37,595 bases of DNA from contig JAEZEZ010000120.1 of the NCBI GenBank assembly GCA_023432855.1, positions 1-37,595 of the forward strand, in the 5' to 3' direction. The stretch is from Pseudomonadota bacterium (GTDB taxonomy: Bacteria > Pseudomonadota > Alphaproteobacteria > Caulobacterales > Caulobacteraceae). Within the stretch, counting starts at the first letter, position 1, and the number at the start of each line of letters is the position of its first letter. Shown here in pieces: positions 13,649 through 22,783 of the stretch. A program made the translations under genes and the position numbers. Under the pieces are notes generated by a model. The model saw nothing but the letters and a program-made list of their open reading frames with translations. It was not told where the DNA came from and made no database searches.

Positions 13649-15229
13649 ATGACTGGATTGGGAGTTCGCATAAGGAGCGTTGGCGCGACCGCCAAGGGCC
13701 GCGCCCGCCGGTTCCTGCGCCGGTTCATGACCCGCCGTGGCGGCGTGGCCATGATGTTCGGCCTGTCCTTCATTCCGCTGTCCATGCTGACGCTGACGGC
13801 GATCGACTTCCACCGCGCGTCGACCATCAAGTCGGCGCTGCAGGGCGCCCTGGATTCGGCGGCTCTGGCCGCCGCCCGGTCGGAGGCGACCGATCCGAAC
13901 GAGATCCAGGCCATCGGCCTGCGTGTGCTGCAGGCGAACATGGGGACCTACCCCGACGCCACGGTCTCGAACGTCAATATCCTTCTGAACGAGGACGGCA
14001 CCATCAGCGCCACGGCGCGGGTCGACGTCGACCCGCTGGTGTCCGACCTCTTCCTCGGCGGGCCGATGAACGTGAACGCGGCGGCCGAGGTCGTCCGCGC
14101 CAACGACAAGCTCGAGATCGCCCTGGTGCTCGACAACACCGGCTCCATGGCCGGGACCAAGATCGCCACGCTGCGGACGGCGGCCGCCAATCTGGTCGAC
14201 GACCTGACCGAAGCGGCCAGGTCGAACCCGGACCCCGATGCGATCAAGATCGGCCTCGTGCCTTTTTCGATGACGGTGCGGCTGGATCCCGACTACCAGA
14301 ACGCGGTCTGGATCGACGGCAGCGCGCGCTCCTCGCTGCACGACCTCGTCTTCGACGGCGCCGGCAACCGTTTCGCGATGCTGAACAAGATCGGCTTGAG
14401 CTGGGCCGGGTGCGTGGAATCGCGGCCCTATCCGCACGACGTGCAGGAAAGCCCGCCGCATCCGAACAACTCCGACACCCTCTACGTGCCGTACTTTGCG
14501 CCGGACACGCCGGACACGGACCAGGTGTGGGCCTTCCGTTACTACTCCAGCGAGAACGACTACCTGCCCGACGGCATCAGCTCGTCCTCGTCGAGCTACG
14601 GAAAATGGTTCAAGCACCAGGGACGCACCCAGAAGTACCGCAAGAACGGCCTGGACACCTCCAACGGCAAGGGGCCCAACCGCGGCTGCACCATGGAGCC
14701 GATCGCACGCCTGACGGCGGACACCGACGAGATCAAGACGTCCATCTCGAACATGGTGGCGACCGGCAACACGAACATCCCGATGGGCCTGATGTGGGGC
14801 TGGCACCTTCTGTCGCCCAATGCGCCCTTCCGCGACGGCGCGCCGTACGATGACGACGAGGTGACCAAGGTCGTCATCCTGATGACCGACGGCGACAACG
14901 TGAACAGCGGCTACTACAGCCCCAACGAGTCGACCTACTCGGGCCTCGGATACATCTGGATGGAGCGCCTTGGGCTTGGCCTCGGTTCGAGCGACTGGGC
15001 TCGGACCCGGGCTATGGACGAGCGACTCGCCGAGCTCTGCGACAACATGAAGACGCAGGGCATCGTGCTCTACACCGTCCGTGTCGAGGTGAAGTCCGGA
15101 TCGTCGTCCCTGCTGCAGAACTGCGCGTCCAAGGCGGATTACTTCTACGACGTGCAGAACGTGGCCGACCTGGGCGACGCCTTCGAACAGATCGCCGGCC
15201 AGATCAGTCGACTGCGGATTTCCAGGTAA
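13649..15229 (+). CDS. TadG-like pilus-associated protein with von Willebrand factor A domain (copy 1)
   Basis: Residues 25-80 hold the TadE/TadG-type N-terminal segment: a basic cluster (RRFLRRFMTRRGG), one transmembrane helix and FHRASTIKSALQGALDSAALAAAR. A vWA domain begins near residue 155 with LEIALVLDNTGSM; D162 opens the metal-ion-dependent adhesion site and VVILMTDGDN supplies another part. A long insert (about residues 240-370) rich in Tyr, Ser and Asn separates vWA elements. TadG-like proteins belong to Tad/Flp pilus loci, anchored in the inner membrane with the vWA domain outside. No other tad gene is here. ATG 13649 is preferred over the upstream TTG (13556) and ATG (13619), because it gives exactly the 526-residue length and N-terminal alignment of the next gene. 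Confidence 0.85.
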   Translation: MTGLGVRIRSVGATAKGRARRFLRRFMTRRGGVAMMFGLSFIPLSMLTLTAIDFHRASTIKSALQGALDSAALAAARSEATDPNEIQAIGLRVLQANMGTYPDATVSNVNILLNEDGTISATARVDVDPLVSDLFLGGPMNVNAAAEVVRANDKLEIALVLDNTGSMAGTKIATLRTAAANLVDDLTEAARSNPDPDAIKIGLVPFSMTVRLDPDYQNAVWIDGSARSSLHDLVFDGAGNRFAMLNKIGLSWAGCVESRPYPHDVQESPPHPNNSDTLYVPYFAPDTPDTDQVWAFRYYSSENDYLPDGISSSSSSYGKWFKHQGRTQKYRKNGLDTSNGKGPNRGCTMEPIARLTADTDEIKTSISNMVATGNTNIPMGLMWGWHLLSPNAPFRDGAPYDDDEVTKVVILMTDGDNVNSGYYSPNESTYSGLGYIWMERLGLGLGSSDWARTRAMDERLAELCDNMKTQGIVLYTVRVEVKSGSSSLLQNCASKADYFYDVQNVADLGDAFEQIAGQISRLRISR

Positions 15230-15344
15230 GGGCGGGGCAAGAACCCGTTAACCGCGTGCACAAGCGCGCTGTTTACCCGGCCCACCCATAGTGGGCCCGG
15301 GAGGATCGCGCGCCGACGCGCGCGGCGCCCGGAGGGAGACTGCG

Positions 15345-16925
15345 ATGCGGCCTTCTAGAGGTGGCGTGTCGCCAGCGGCGGGGGCCGCGCGGCGGGGCAA
15401 GCGATTTCTCGGGCGGTTCCTGGCGGGCCGGGACGGCGGCACGGCCGTCGTCTTCGCGCTGGCCCTCATTCCGCTCGCCCTGGTCACCCTGACCGCCATC
15501 GACTTCCATCGCGCTTCGACGGTGAAGAGCGCGCTGCAGGATGCGGTGGACGCCGCCTCCCTGGCAGCCGCTCGTTCCGCCGCGACCAGCGCCGGCGAAA
15601 TCCAGGTCATCGGATTTCGCGCTCTGCAGTCCAACCTGAAGTCCTATCCCGACACCAAGCTGACCAAGGCGACCTTCGTCCTGTCCGAAGACGGCAAGGT
15701 GACCGGATCGGCCGACATGGCGGTCACGCCGCTGGTGGCCAACATGTTCCTCGGCGGGCCCATCGTGGTCGGCGCCGAGGCGGATGTCGTCCGGTCCAAC
15801 GACAAGCTCGAGATCGTCCTGGTGCTCGACAATACGGGCTCCATGGCCGGGACCAAGATCGCCACCCTGCGGACGGCGGCCGCCAACCTCGTGGACACCC
15901 TGAGCCAGGCTGCGGCCTCCAATACGGAGCCCGACGCGCTGAAGATCGGCTTGGTGCCCTTCTCCATGACAGTTCGTGTGGGGTCCCAGTATCGCAACGC
16001 CAACTGGATCGACGGCAGCGCGAGGTCGTCGACTCACGACCAGATCTTCGACGGCGCCGGCAATCGCTTCGCCATGCTCAACCGCATGAACCTGAACTGG
16101 GCGGGCTGCGTGGAGTCCCGTCCCTATCCCCACGATGTGGAAGAAAGCCCGCCCAGCGCCGGTAACGGCGACACCCTCTATGTTCCCTACTTCGCCCCCG
16201 ATACGCCGGACACCGACAGGGTCTCGGCTTTCCGGTGGTACAATAGTGAGAACGACTACCTTCCCGATGGGCTGAACTGGGGCTCCAGCGGTTACGGCAA
16301 CTGGTTCAAGCACCAGGGGCGGACCCAGAAGTACGGCACGAGCGGCCTGGACACATCCGGCGGAAAGGGGCCCAACGCGGGCTGCACAATGCAGCCGATC
16401 GAACGGCTCAGCAGCGACACCGGCGATATCAAGACGGCCATTTCCAACATGGTCGCGGTCGGCAACACCAATATTCCGATGGGTCTGATCTGGGGTTGGC
16501 ACCTCCTGTCCCCCAACGCGCCGTTCCGGGACGGCGCGGCCTATACCGACCAGGACGTGACCAAGATCGCCATCCTGATGACCGACGGCGACAACGTCAT
16601 GGGCGAGTACAACAGTCCCAACGATTCCACCTATTCCGCGCTCGGATATGTCTGGATGCGCCGGCTGGGCCTGGACGTGGGTTCGAGCGGTTCGCAGCGC
16701 ACCGCCCGGATGGATCAGCGGCTGGCCGAACTGTGCTCAAACATGAAGGCGCGTGGCATCGTGCTCTATACGGTCCGCGTGGAGGTGAAGACCGGCTCGT
16801 CGAGCCTGCTGCGCAACTGTGCGAGCACGCCGGACAACTTCTATGACGTGCAAAACGTCGCCGACCTGAACGAGGCCTTCAACCGCATCGCCGGCCAGAT
16901 CAGCCGGCTCCGCATCGCGCGCTAG
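15345..16925 (+). CDS. TadG-like pilus-associated protein with von Willebrand factor A domain (copy 2)
   Basis: This is a tandem paralogue of the preceding gene, also 526 residues, 115 bases downstream. GGAGGGAG lies seven bases before ATG 15345 and fixes the start. The TadE/G-type membrane segment (FHRASTVKSALQDAVDAASLAAAR), the vWA MIDAS Asp (D162 in LDNTGSMAGTK), ILMTDGDN and the C-terminus (DVQNVADLNEAFNRIAGQ, then SRLR) line up without gaps in position. Divergence lies mainly in the N-terminal 25 residues, the stretch before the vWA domain and the Ser-rich loop. Both copies retain MIDAS residues, so neither looks dead. They may form a pair at the cell surface or serve different pili; no Tad motor or pilin gene is present. 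Confidence 0.87.
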   Translation: MRPSRGGVSPAAGAARRGKRFLGRFLAGRDGGTAVVFALALIPLALVTLTAIDFHRASTVKSALQDAVDAASLAAARSAATSAGEIQVIGFRALQSNLKSYPDTKLTKATFVLSEDGKVTGSADMAVTPLVANMFLGGPIVVGAEADVVRSNDKLEIVLVLDNTGSMAGTKIATLRTAAANLVDTLSQAAASNTEPDALKIGLVPFSMTVRVGSQYRNANWIDGSARSSTHDQIFDGAGNRFAMLNRMNLNWAGCVESRPYPHDVEESPPSAGNGDTLYVPYFAPDTPDTDRVSAFRWYNSENDYLPDGLNWGSSGYGNWFKHQGRTQKYGTSGLDTSGGKGPNAGCTMQPIERLSSDTGDIKTAISNMVAVGNTNIPMGLIWGWHLLSPNAPFRDGAAYTDQDVTKIAILMTDGDNVMGEYNSPNDSTYSALGYVWMRRLGLDVGSSGSQRTARMDQRLAELCSNMKARGIVLYTVRVEVKTGSSSLLRNCASTPDNFYDVQNVADLNEAFNRIAGQISRLRIAR

Positions 16926-16945
16926 CCGGCTTTTCAGGAAGCGAA

Positions 16946-16964
16946 GCGCCTGCGCTCCAGGCGC
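16946..16964. terminator. Hairpin between convergent TadG-like and kinase genes
   Basis: GCGCCTG and CAGGCGC form a 7-bp perfect stem with a five-base loop in the 70-base space between two convergent stops. There is no real T run on either side, so its role as a bidirectional terminator is only suggested by position. Confidence 0.35.
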
Positions 16965-16995
16965 GCCGGGCGGTTTCTGGACTTGCGCAGGGCCG

Positions 16996-19476
16996 TCAGG
17001 CCGCAGCGACGTCCTCGGAACTGTCGAGCTCGACGTCTTCTCCAGCCGCGATCCGCGCAATGAGGCTCAGGAGCGCTTCAGCCGAAACCGGCTTGGTCAG
17101 GTGACCGTCGGCGCCCGCGGCGCTGGTCTGCTCGATGTGTTCGGGCATGGCGTTCGCGGTCAGCGCGTAGATCGGCGTCGGGCGGCGTTGCTCGGCCCGC
17201 TCCGTCGCGCGGATCGAGCGCGTGGCGTTCAATCCGTCCATCACGGGCATCTGCATGTCCATGAGGATCAGATCGAACTCAGCCAGGCCGAAGCTTTCGA
17301 CGGCCAGGGCGCCGTTTTCGACCGCCGTCAGTTCGACGCCGGCGTTGGCGAGGATCAGCTCGACGACGCGGCGGTTTGTCGGGTGGTCCTCCGCCAGAAG
17401 CACGCGCACCGGGCGATCGAGGGCGTGGCCGGAACGGACCTCGTTCTCGACGACTTCGGCCGCCGCGTAGTCAGCGCGTTTCAGCGCCACTTCCACGGTG
17501 AAGCTCGAGCCCTTCCCGGGCTCCGACTCGGCCCACAGCCGTCCGCCCATCATGCCCACCAGCGATCGCGAAATGGCGAGGCCGAGGCCAGTGCCCCCGA
17601 ACCGACGGGTGATCGAACCGTCCGCCTGTTCGAAACGCTCGAAGAGGCGTTGACGGGTGGCCTCCTCGAAGCCGATCCCCGTATCCGAAACGCTTATGCG
17701 AACCACTGCCGAGCCGTCGGCTTCGCCGACCACCGCCGCGGTCAGCCGCACCTCGCCTTCGGAGGTGAACTTCACGGCGTTGGACATGAGGTTCGAAATG
17801 ACCTGGCGCAAACGCACGGGATCGGCGTCGAAGGTCCCGTCCAGGGCCGGATCTATGTCGGCGATCAGGCTCAGCCCCTTGCTGCGGGCGCCGGCCTGGA
17901 ACAGCGTGGCGGTTTCGCGCAGTGCGCCGGCGAGGTCGCAGGGTTCGTAACGCAGTTCCAGCTTGCCGGACTCGATGCGGGCAAGGTCCAGGACATCGCT
18001 GAGCAGGGCCTCCAGCACCTGGCCGGAATGCTCGATGATCTCGACCATCTGCCGCTGATCGTCGTTGAGCCCGCTCCGTGCGAGCGCGCTGGCCACGCCA
18101 AGCACCCCGTTGAGGGGCGTGCGGATCTCGTGGCTCATGTTCGCCAGGAATTCGCTCTTGGCCCGGTTGGCCATCTCGGCCTCGGTCCTGGCCTGCTCCA
18201 CGGCCAGCTCGCCCAGCTTTCGCTCCGTGATGTCGCGCACCACGCCGACGATCCGTTCCGGCGCGCCTCGCTCGTCACGGATGGTGTCGGCCACGTTCTG
18301 GCGCCAGACCGCGCGGCCGAGCCGATCGAGTTCGCGGTATTCACAGTTGAACAGGGCGCCCGTTTCCATGTGGTGGGTCCACAGGGCGGCCACCCGCTCG
18401 CGATCGTCCTCGTGTACGCGGCTCAGCCACTCGCGCACGAGGCGCTCGTAGCTCAGGTCGCCGTCGAAGGCCGAGGGCATGTGGCCGCTGGCGTACTCGA
18501 GCGTCCGCTTCTCGAAGGAGTATTCCCAGACCACTAGGTCCGCGATCTCGGTGGCCAGCTTCAGTCGGGTTTCCGACTGGATCAGCTGTTCGTGCGCCTC
18601 GACCTCTTCGGTCAGGTCCTCGGTCATCATGATGATGCCGCCAACGGCGCCGCTCGCTTCGTACCAGGGCGCCACTTCCCAGCGCACCCACTGCACGCTT
18701 CCGTCCGATCGATGGAAGCATTCCCTGTCCCGGCGTTCCCGCGCGCCCGCCAGGCAGCGGCGATGGATGTCCTTCCACTCGGCCCCGATTTCCGGGAAGA
18801 CCTCGTAGTGATCGCGCCCGTTCAGGGGTTCGTCCGGCAACCGGAAGTCGCTCAGCCAGCGGCGGCTGGTGCGGATGTACCTCATCTCGCGGTCGAACAT
18901 GGCCAGCGCCAGCGGGGCGTCCTCGACGAGCACGTCGAGCAGCGTCTTCTCGGCGCGAACCCGGACTTCCTCTGCCGCGAGCTGCGCCTTCGCGACCTTG
19001 AGTTCGAACTCGCTGGCGATGGCGGCGGCGAGGTCGAGGAGTCGATCGGCGATTTCCTGGCTGAAGGCGCGCTTCTCGGTGTCCGAGACGCCGATCACGC
19101 CGACCTTCTGGCCTCCGACAATGATCGGGGCGGCGGCGTAGAAGCGGATGTACGGTGGCGTGGCGACGAACATCATGCCGCACAGCCGGCGGTCCGTCGC
19201 AGCGTCTTCGGCCCAGAAGACCCCGTCGCTTTCGAAGACCCACGAGGACAGCGCCTCGTCGCGTGGCGTCTCGGCCGGGCCCTCGGCCGTGCGGTGAAGC
19301 GCCAGGACCCGATCCTCCTCGACCAGGGCGACGATGGCGAATTCAGCGCGGGCGATGGTCTGGGCCAGACGGGTCATGCGCGCGAAGTCCATCTGGGGCG
19401 CGAGCTCGGCCAGACGCAGATCGCGCAGGACCGCCAGGCGCTCGGCCTCGTTCGATGGAATCGGCGGTTTAGACAT
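16996..19476 (-). CDS. Hybrid sensor histidine kinase: GAF-PAS-PAS-HisKA-HATPase-REC
   Basis: This is an 826-residue cytoplasmic-type hybrid kinase with no transmembrane segment. In order: a GAF-like domain (about 10-165, ending in GVIGVSDTEKRAF), two PAS domains (about 185-310 and 315-430, the latter ending GVVRDITERK), HisKA with SHEIRTPLNG (phosphorylated H449), an HATPase domain (NLMSNAVKFT, DTGIGF, FGGTGLGLAIS) and a receiver with D740 in LILMDMQMPVMDG and the conserved Lys in HLTKPVS. It signals through phosphorelay; the partner Hpt protein is not visible. ATG 19476 is chosen because the longer open frame upstream encodes only Arg/Pro/Ala-rich shadow sequence. It follows the oxygenase by 98 bases on the same strand. 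The ligand is unknown. Confidence 0.93.
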   Translation of the reverse strand: MSKPPIPSNEAERLAVLRDLRLAELAPQMDFARMTRLAQTIARAEFAIVALVEEDRVLALHRTAEGPAETPRDEALSSWVFESDGVFWAEDAATDRRLCGMMFVATPPYIRFYAAAPIIVGGQKVGVIGVSDTEKRAFSQEIADRLLDLAAAIASEFELKVAKAQLAAEEVRVRAEKTLLDVLVEDAPLALAMFDREMRYIRTSRRWLSDFRLPDEPLNGRDHYEVFPEIGAEWKDIHRRCLAGARERRDRECFHRSDGSVQWVRWEVAPWYEASGAVGGIIMMTEDLTEEVEAHEQLIQSETRLKLATEIADLVVWEYSFEKRTLEYASGHMPSAFDGDLSYERLVREWLSRVHEDDRERVAALWTHHMETGALFNCEYRELDRLGRAVWRQNVADTIRDERGAPERIVGVVRDITERKLGELAVEQARTEAEMANRAKSEFLANMSHEIRTPLNGVLGVASALARSGLNDDQRQMVEIIEHSGQVLEALLSDVLDLARIESGKLELRYEPCDLAGALRETATLFQAGARSKGLSLIADIDPALDGTFDADPVRLRQVISNLMSNAVKFTSEGEVRLTAAVVGEADGSAVVRISVSDTGIGFEEATRQRLFERFEQADGSITRRFGGTGLGLAISRSLVGMMGGRLWAESEPGKGSSFTVEVALKRADYAAAEVVENEVRSGHALDRPVRVLLAEDHPTNRRVVELILANAGVELTAVENGALAVESFGLAEFDLILMDMQMPVMDGLNATRSIRATERAEQRRPTPIYALTANAMPEHIEQTSAAGADGHLTKPVSAEALLSLIARIAAGEDVELDSSEDVAAA

Positions 19477-19574
19477 CAGCCCCCCGCGGGGTCGAAAACC
19501 CCGAGGCTTCAGTGTGCCTCCGTCGATCTTAAAAAACGGTGCTTTTGGAGCCGCCCCAGGGCGGGGCCGCCGGT

Positions 19575-20528
19575 CTACTTCAGGCGGATCTCGCGCAGCC
19601 GCTGCTGCAGGAATTCGTCGGCGGTGATCGGGTCCGGGTAGAGATCGGGCCGGTGGGAGCCGATGCACCCGGGCAGGGTGCTGATCAGGAACGTCGGTTC
19701 GAAGTGCAGGAAGAACGGCGTCGAGTATCGGGAGAAGCCGCGCCGCTCGGGCGCCGGATTGACGACCCGGTGGGTGGTGGAGGGCAGGCGGTTGTTGGTC
19801 AGCCGCTGCAGCATGTCGCCGATGTTGCAGACCACCGCCCCGGACGGCGGACAGACCGGGAGCCATCGTCCGTCACGGTCGCGGATTTCCAGCCCGGCTT
19901 CCTCGGCGCCCAGCAGGAGCGTGACGACGTTGATGTCCTCATGCGCGCCGGCCCGCTCGTGCGGCCCGTCCTCGGGCACGGGGGGGTAATGCAGGAGCCG
20001 CAGGACGCTGTTGCCCAGGCGCACCGGTCCGTCGAACCAGTGGTCCTCGAGGCCCAGGTAGCGCGCAATCGCCCGCAGCACTCGCACCCCCAGGGCGTCG
20101 AGCGCCGCATACTGGGAGGCGATGGCCTCGCGGAAGCCGGCGACTTCGGCGGGCCAGAGATTGTCCGGCATGAAGGCCCGGTAGGGATGGCCGGGCGGCA
20201 GGTCTCGGCCGGTATGCCAGAATTCCTTGAGGTCGTGGTGCGCCGCACCCTTCGCCGTTTCCACGCCGAAGGGCGTGTAGCCGCGCGCGCCGCCCGCGCC
20301 GGGGACGTGGTAGCGACGCTTGACCTCTTCGGGCAGGGCGAAGAACGCGTGTGTCGCGGCGAGTGCACGGCCGAGCATCGCCTCGTCGAGCCCATGGTCG
20401 GCCACGATGGCGAAACCCCAGTGTTCGAAAGACCGGCCCAGGTCCTCGGCGAAACCGCCGAAGTCCCGCTCGTAACGCAGCATGGAGACGGGCGGGATCG
20501 CCGAACCCGCGGCGGGCGTCGGCCTCAC
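19575..20528 (-). CDS. Isopenicillin-N-synthase-like 2-oxoglutarate/Fe(II) oxygenase
   Basis: This 317-residue non-haem iron oxygenase has the N-terminal DIOX_N region (FEHWGFAIVADHGLD, then VKRRYHVPG) and the double-stranded beta-helix core. The iron facial triad is H196 and D198 in AHEDINVVTLLL plus H253 in STTHRVV, and RYSTPFF carries the Arg/Ser pair that binds the 2-oxoglutarate carboxylate. The family includes IPNS, ACC oxidase and many uncharacterised bacterial oxidases; the substrate cannot be inferred. The GTG start (20528) overlaps the UDP-glucose dehydrogenase stop as GTGA, so it is translated with ugd. Beta-lactam synthesis is not suggested: no related genes are present. Confidence 0.88.
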   Translation of the reverse strand: MRPTPAAGSAIPPVSMLRYERDFGGFAEDLGRSFEHWGFAIVADHGLDEAMLGRALAATHAFFALPEEVKRRYHVPGAGGARGYTPFGVETAKGAAHHDLKEFWHTGRDLPPGHPYRAFMPDNLWPAEVAGFREAIASQYAALDALGVRVLRAIARYLGLEDHWFDGPVRLGNSVLRLLHYPPVPEDGPHERAGAHEDINVVTLLLGAEEAGLEIRDRDGRWLPVCPPSGAVVCNIGDMLQRLTNNRLPSTTHRVVNPAPERRGFSRYSTPFFLHFEPTFLISTLPGCIGSHRPDLYPDPITADEFLQQRLREIRLK

Positions 20529-21829
20529 GGCCGCCCCACCGAGGTGTAGCTGAAGCCCAGCGCCCGCATGTCATCGGGTCGATAGATGTTGCGCAGGTCG
20601 ACCACGACAGGCGCGCGCATGGAGCGCTTCAGCTTCTCGAGATCCAGAGCCAGGAACTGGTCCCATTCGGTGAGGATCACCAGCGCATCTGCGCCCTCGG
20701 CGGCCGCATACGGCCCGTCCTTCAGCGCCACGCCCGGCAGCAGTTTGCTGGCTTCTTCCATGCCCTCCGGATCGAAGGCCTGGACCCGGGCGCCCATGGC
20801 CTGCAACGCCGGGACGATGTCCAGCGACGGCGCATAGCGCATGTCGTCGGTGTTCGGTTTGAAGGTCAGCCCCAGGACCCCGACGGTCTTGCCCTCGACC
20901 TCGCCGTCGAGTGCGTTCGCCACGCGGGAGGCCATCGACTTCTTGCGCGCTTCGTTGACCTCGATTGTGGTCTCCACCACCCGCATGGAGGTCTCGTGTT
21001 CCCGGGCGGTCTGCACCAGGGCCAGCGTGTCCTTGGGGAAGCAGGAGCCGCCGTAGCCGGGGCCAGCGTTCAGGAATTTCGGGCCAATGCGGCTGTCGAG
21101 GCCGATGCCCCGCGCCACCGCCTGCACATCGCCGCCGACCTTCTCGCACAGGTCGGCGATCTCGTTGATGAAGGTGATCTTCATGACGAGGAAGGCGTTG
21201 GCCGCGTACTTGATGAGCTCGGATGTCCGGCGGCTGGTGAAGACGATCGGCGCATCCAGCACGGTGAGTGGCCGGTAGAGCTCGCGCATCACCTTCTCGG
21301 CGCGCGTATCCTCGGTTCCCACGACGATGCGGTCGGGCCGCTTGAAGTCGTCGATGGCCGCGCCTTCGCGCAGGAACTCGGGGTTCGAGGCGACCGCGAA
21401 GTCGGCGTCAGGGTTGTGTTCGAGGATGATGCGCTCGACCTCGTCGCCGGTTCCGACCGGCACGGTCGACTTGTTGACGACGACCGTGAAGCGGCGGATC
21501 AGCGGCGCGAGCTCTTTGGCGGCCGCATAGACGTAGGACAGGTCGGCGTGGCCATCGTCGGGCCGCGAGGGCGTGCCGACGCAGATGAAGACAGCTTCGG
21601 ATCCGTCCACCGCTTCGGCCAGGTCGGTGGTGAAGGACAGCCGCCCGGCCTTCGCGTTCTCGACGATCAGGTGATCGAGGCCGGGTTCGAAGATCGGGCT
21701 TTCCCCCCGGTTCAGCCGCGCGATCTTGGAGGCGTCCTTGTCGACACAGGTCACCACGTGGCCAAAGTCGGCGAGACAGGCGCCGGAGACGAGGCCCACG
21801 TAGCCCGTGCCGATCATGGTGACGCGCAT
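20525..21829 (-). CDS. ugd: UDP-glucose 6-dehydrogenase
   Basis: The enzyme oxidises UDP-glucose twice with NAD+ to UDP-glucuronate for exopolysaccharide or capsule synthesis. At 434 residues it is of normal length. The N-terminal Rossmann motif is MIGTGYVGLVSGACLADFGH, the catalytic cysteine is C263 in GYGGSCFPKD, and the C-terminal domain carries GLTFKPNTDDMRYAPS. UDP-ManNAc dehydrogenase (WecC) is related but the GYGGSCFPKD and C-terminal blocks fit Ugd. ATG 21829 matches the family start MRVTMIGTG; the further upstream in-frame start is unsupported. Divergent to the glycosyltransferase at 21942, across a 112-base gap that must hold both promoters. Confidence 0.94.
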   Translation of the reverse strand: MRVTMIGTGYVGLVSGACLADFGHVVTCVDKDASKIARLNRGESPIFEPGLDHLIVENAKAGRLSFTTDLAEAVDGSEAVFICVGTPSRPDDGHADLSYVYAAAKELAPLIRRFTVVVNKSTVPVGTGDEVERIILEHNPDADFAVASNPEFLREGAAIDDFKRPDRIVVGTEDTRAEKVMRELYRPLTVLDAPIVFTSRRTSELIKYAANAFLVMKITFINEIADLCEKVGGDVQAVARGIGLDSRIGPKFLNAGPGYGGSCFPKDTLALVQTAREHETSMRVVETTIEVNEARKKSMASRVANALDGEVEGKTVGVLGLTFKPNTDDMRYAPSLDIVPALQAMGARVQAFDPEGMEEASKLLPGVALKDGPYAAAEGADALVILTEWDQFLALDLEKLKRSMRAPVVVDLRNIYRPDDMRALGFSYTSVGRP

Positions 21830-21941
21830 GAAACGCCCTTCGCTTGCCGCCGACTCCGGGCGGATTAGCCCGTTCCGGCCGCGCTTTCCACCCACGCCGA
21901 CCGTTCAGGAGCCGGAAACCAGGAAGGACTAGGCTCTGCCC

Positions 21942-22745
21942 ATGCCGCCGACCCGTCACCGACTGCTGGGCGCCGAGATGGACGCCGTGACCCGAGCCGA
22001 GGTGCTGGGCTTCGCCGCAGAACGCGTGGCCGAGGGTCGCCGCGGCCTGGTCGCCAACCACAACCTGCACAGTCTCGCCCTGCTCAAGCGCGCGCCGGAG
22101 ATGAAGGCGATCTACGACCTCGCGGACATCATCGAGATCGACTCCATGCCCCTGATCGCATGGGGGCGGTTGCTGGGCCTGAAGCTGGGCCGCCAGCACC
22201 GCAATACCTACCTTGATTGGCGGGAGGATTTCTGGACGCTCGCCGCGGAGAAGCGCTGGCGGGTCTTCCACCTGGGTTGCAGGCCGGGGGTCGGACGCAA
22301 GGCGCTGGACGCCATTCTGGCGCGTCATCCCGGCGTGGTCCTGGCCGAACGCGACGGATATTTCGACCCGGCCGGACCGGAGAACGAGGCGGTGCTGGCC
22401 GAAATCGAGGCGTTCGCCCCGGACATTCTGCTGGTGGGCATGGGGATGCCACGGCAGGAGACCTGGATCGTCGACAACTGGGACCGCCTGCCCCCGGCCG
22501 TGGTTTTCCCGATCGGCGCCGCCTTCGATTACGAGGCCGGGGTGGTGCCGACGCCCCCGCGGTGGGCGGCCCGCCTCGGGCTTGAGTGGCTGGCCCGATT
22601 CCTGGCGGAGCCCCGCCGCCTGTTCCACCGCTATTTCGTGGAGCCGTGGGTTCTGGTTCCGGACATGGCCTCCGATCTCGCCAACAGGCTCCGCAGGGGG
22701 CGTCCCCAGGCGAATGAGCAGGGCCAGCCGGCGGGCGCGCGGTGA
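21942..22745 (+). CDS. WecG/TagA/CpsF family glycosyltransferase (GT26)
   Basis: GT26 enzymes move ManNAc-type, ManNAcA or glucuronate-type sugars onto a lipid-linked first sugar at the inner face of the membrane. This 267-residue protein has the family blocks VANHNLHSLALLKRAPEMKAIYD (broken: NHNLHS near residue 40), the active-site Asp region IIEIDSMPLIAWGRLLG, FHLGCRPGV, and ILLVGMGMPRQETWI. The C-terminal part, RLGLEWLARFLAEPRRLFHRY, matches the membrane-association region. GGAAGG lies upstream of the ATG. With ugd divergent and the pseudaminic-acid genes downstream, it probably builds a surface polysaccharide; whether it uses a sugar made here is unknown. Confidence 0.9.
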   Translation: MPPTRHRLLGAEMDAVTRAEVLGFAAERVAEGRRGLVANHNLHSLALLKRAPEMKAIYDLADIIEIDSMPLIAWGRLLGLKLGRQHRNTYLDWREDFWTLAAEKRWRVFHLGCRPGVGRKALDAILARHPGVVLAERDGYFDPAGPENEAVLAEIEAFAPDILLVGMGMPRQETWIVDNWDRLPPAVVFPIGAAFDYEAGVVPTPPRWAARLGLEWLARFLAEPRRLFHRYFVEPWVLVPDMASDLANRLRRGRPQANEQGQPAGAR

Positions 22746-22783
22746 GGACGTGCGAAGAAACGACCGGCGCCTGGGAAACATCG

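Noticed and set aside
19477..19866. In-frame 130-residue N-terminal extension of the hybrid kinase
   Set aside because: The extension is Arg/Pro/Ala-rich, overlaps the oxygenase gene on the same strand in another frame, and matches no sensor domain.
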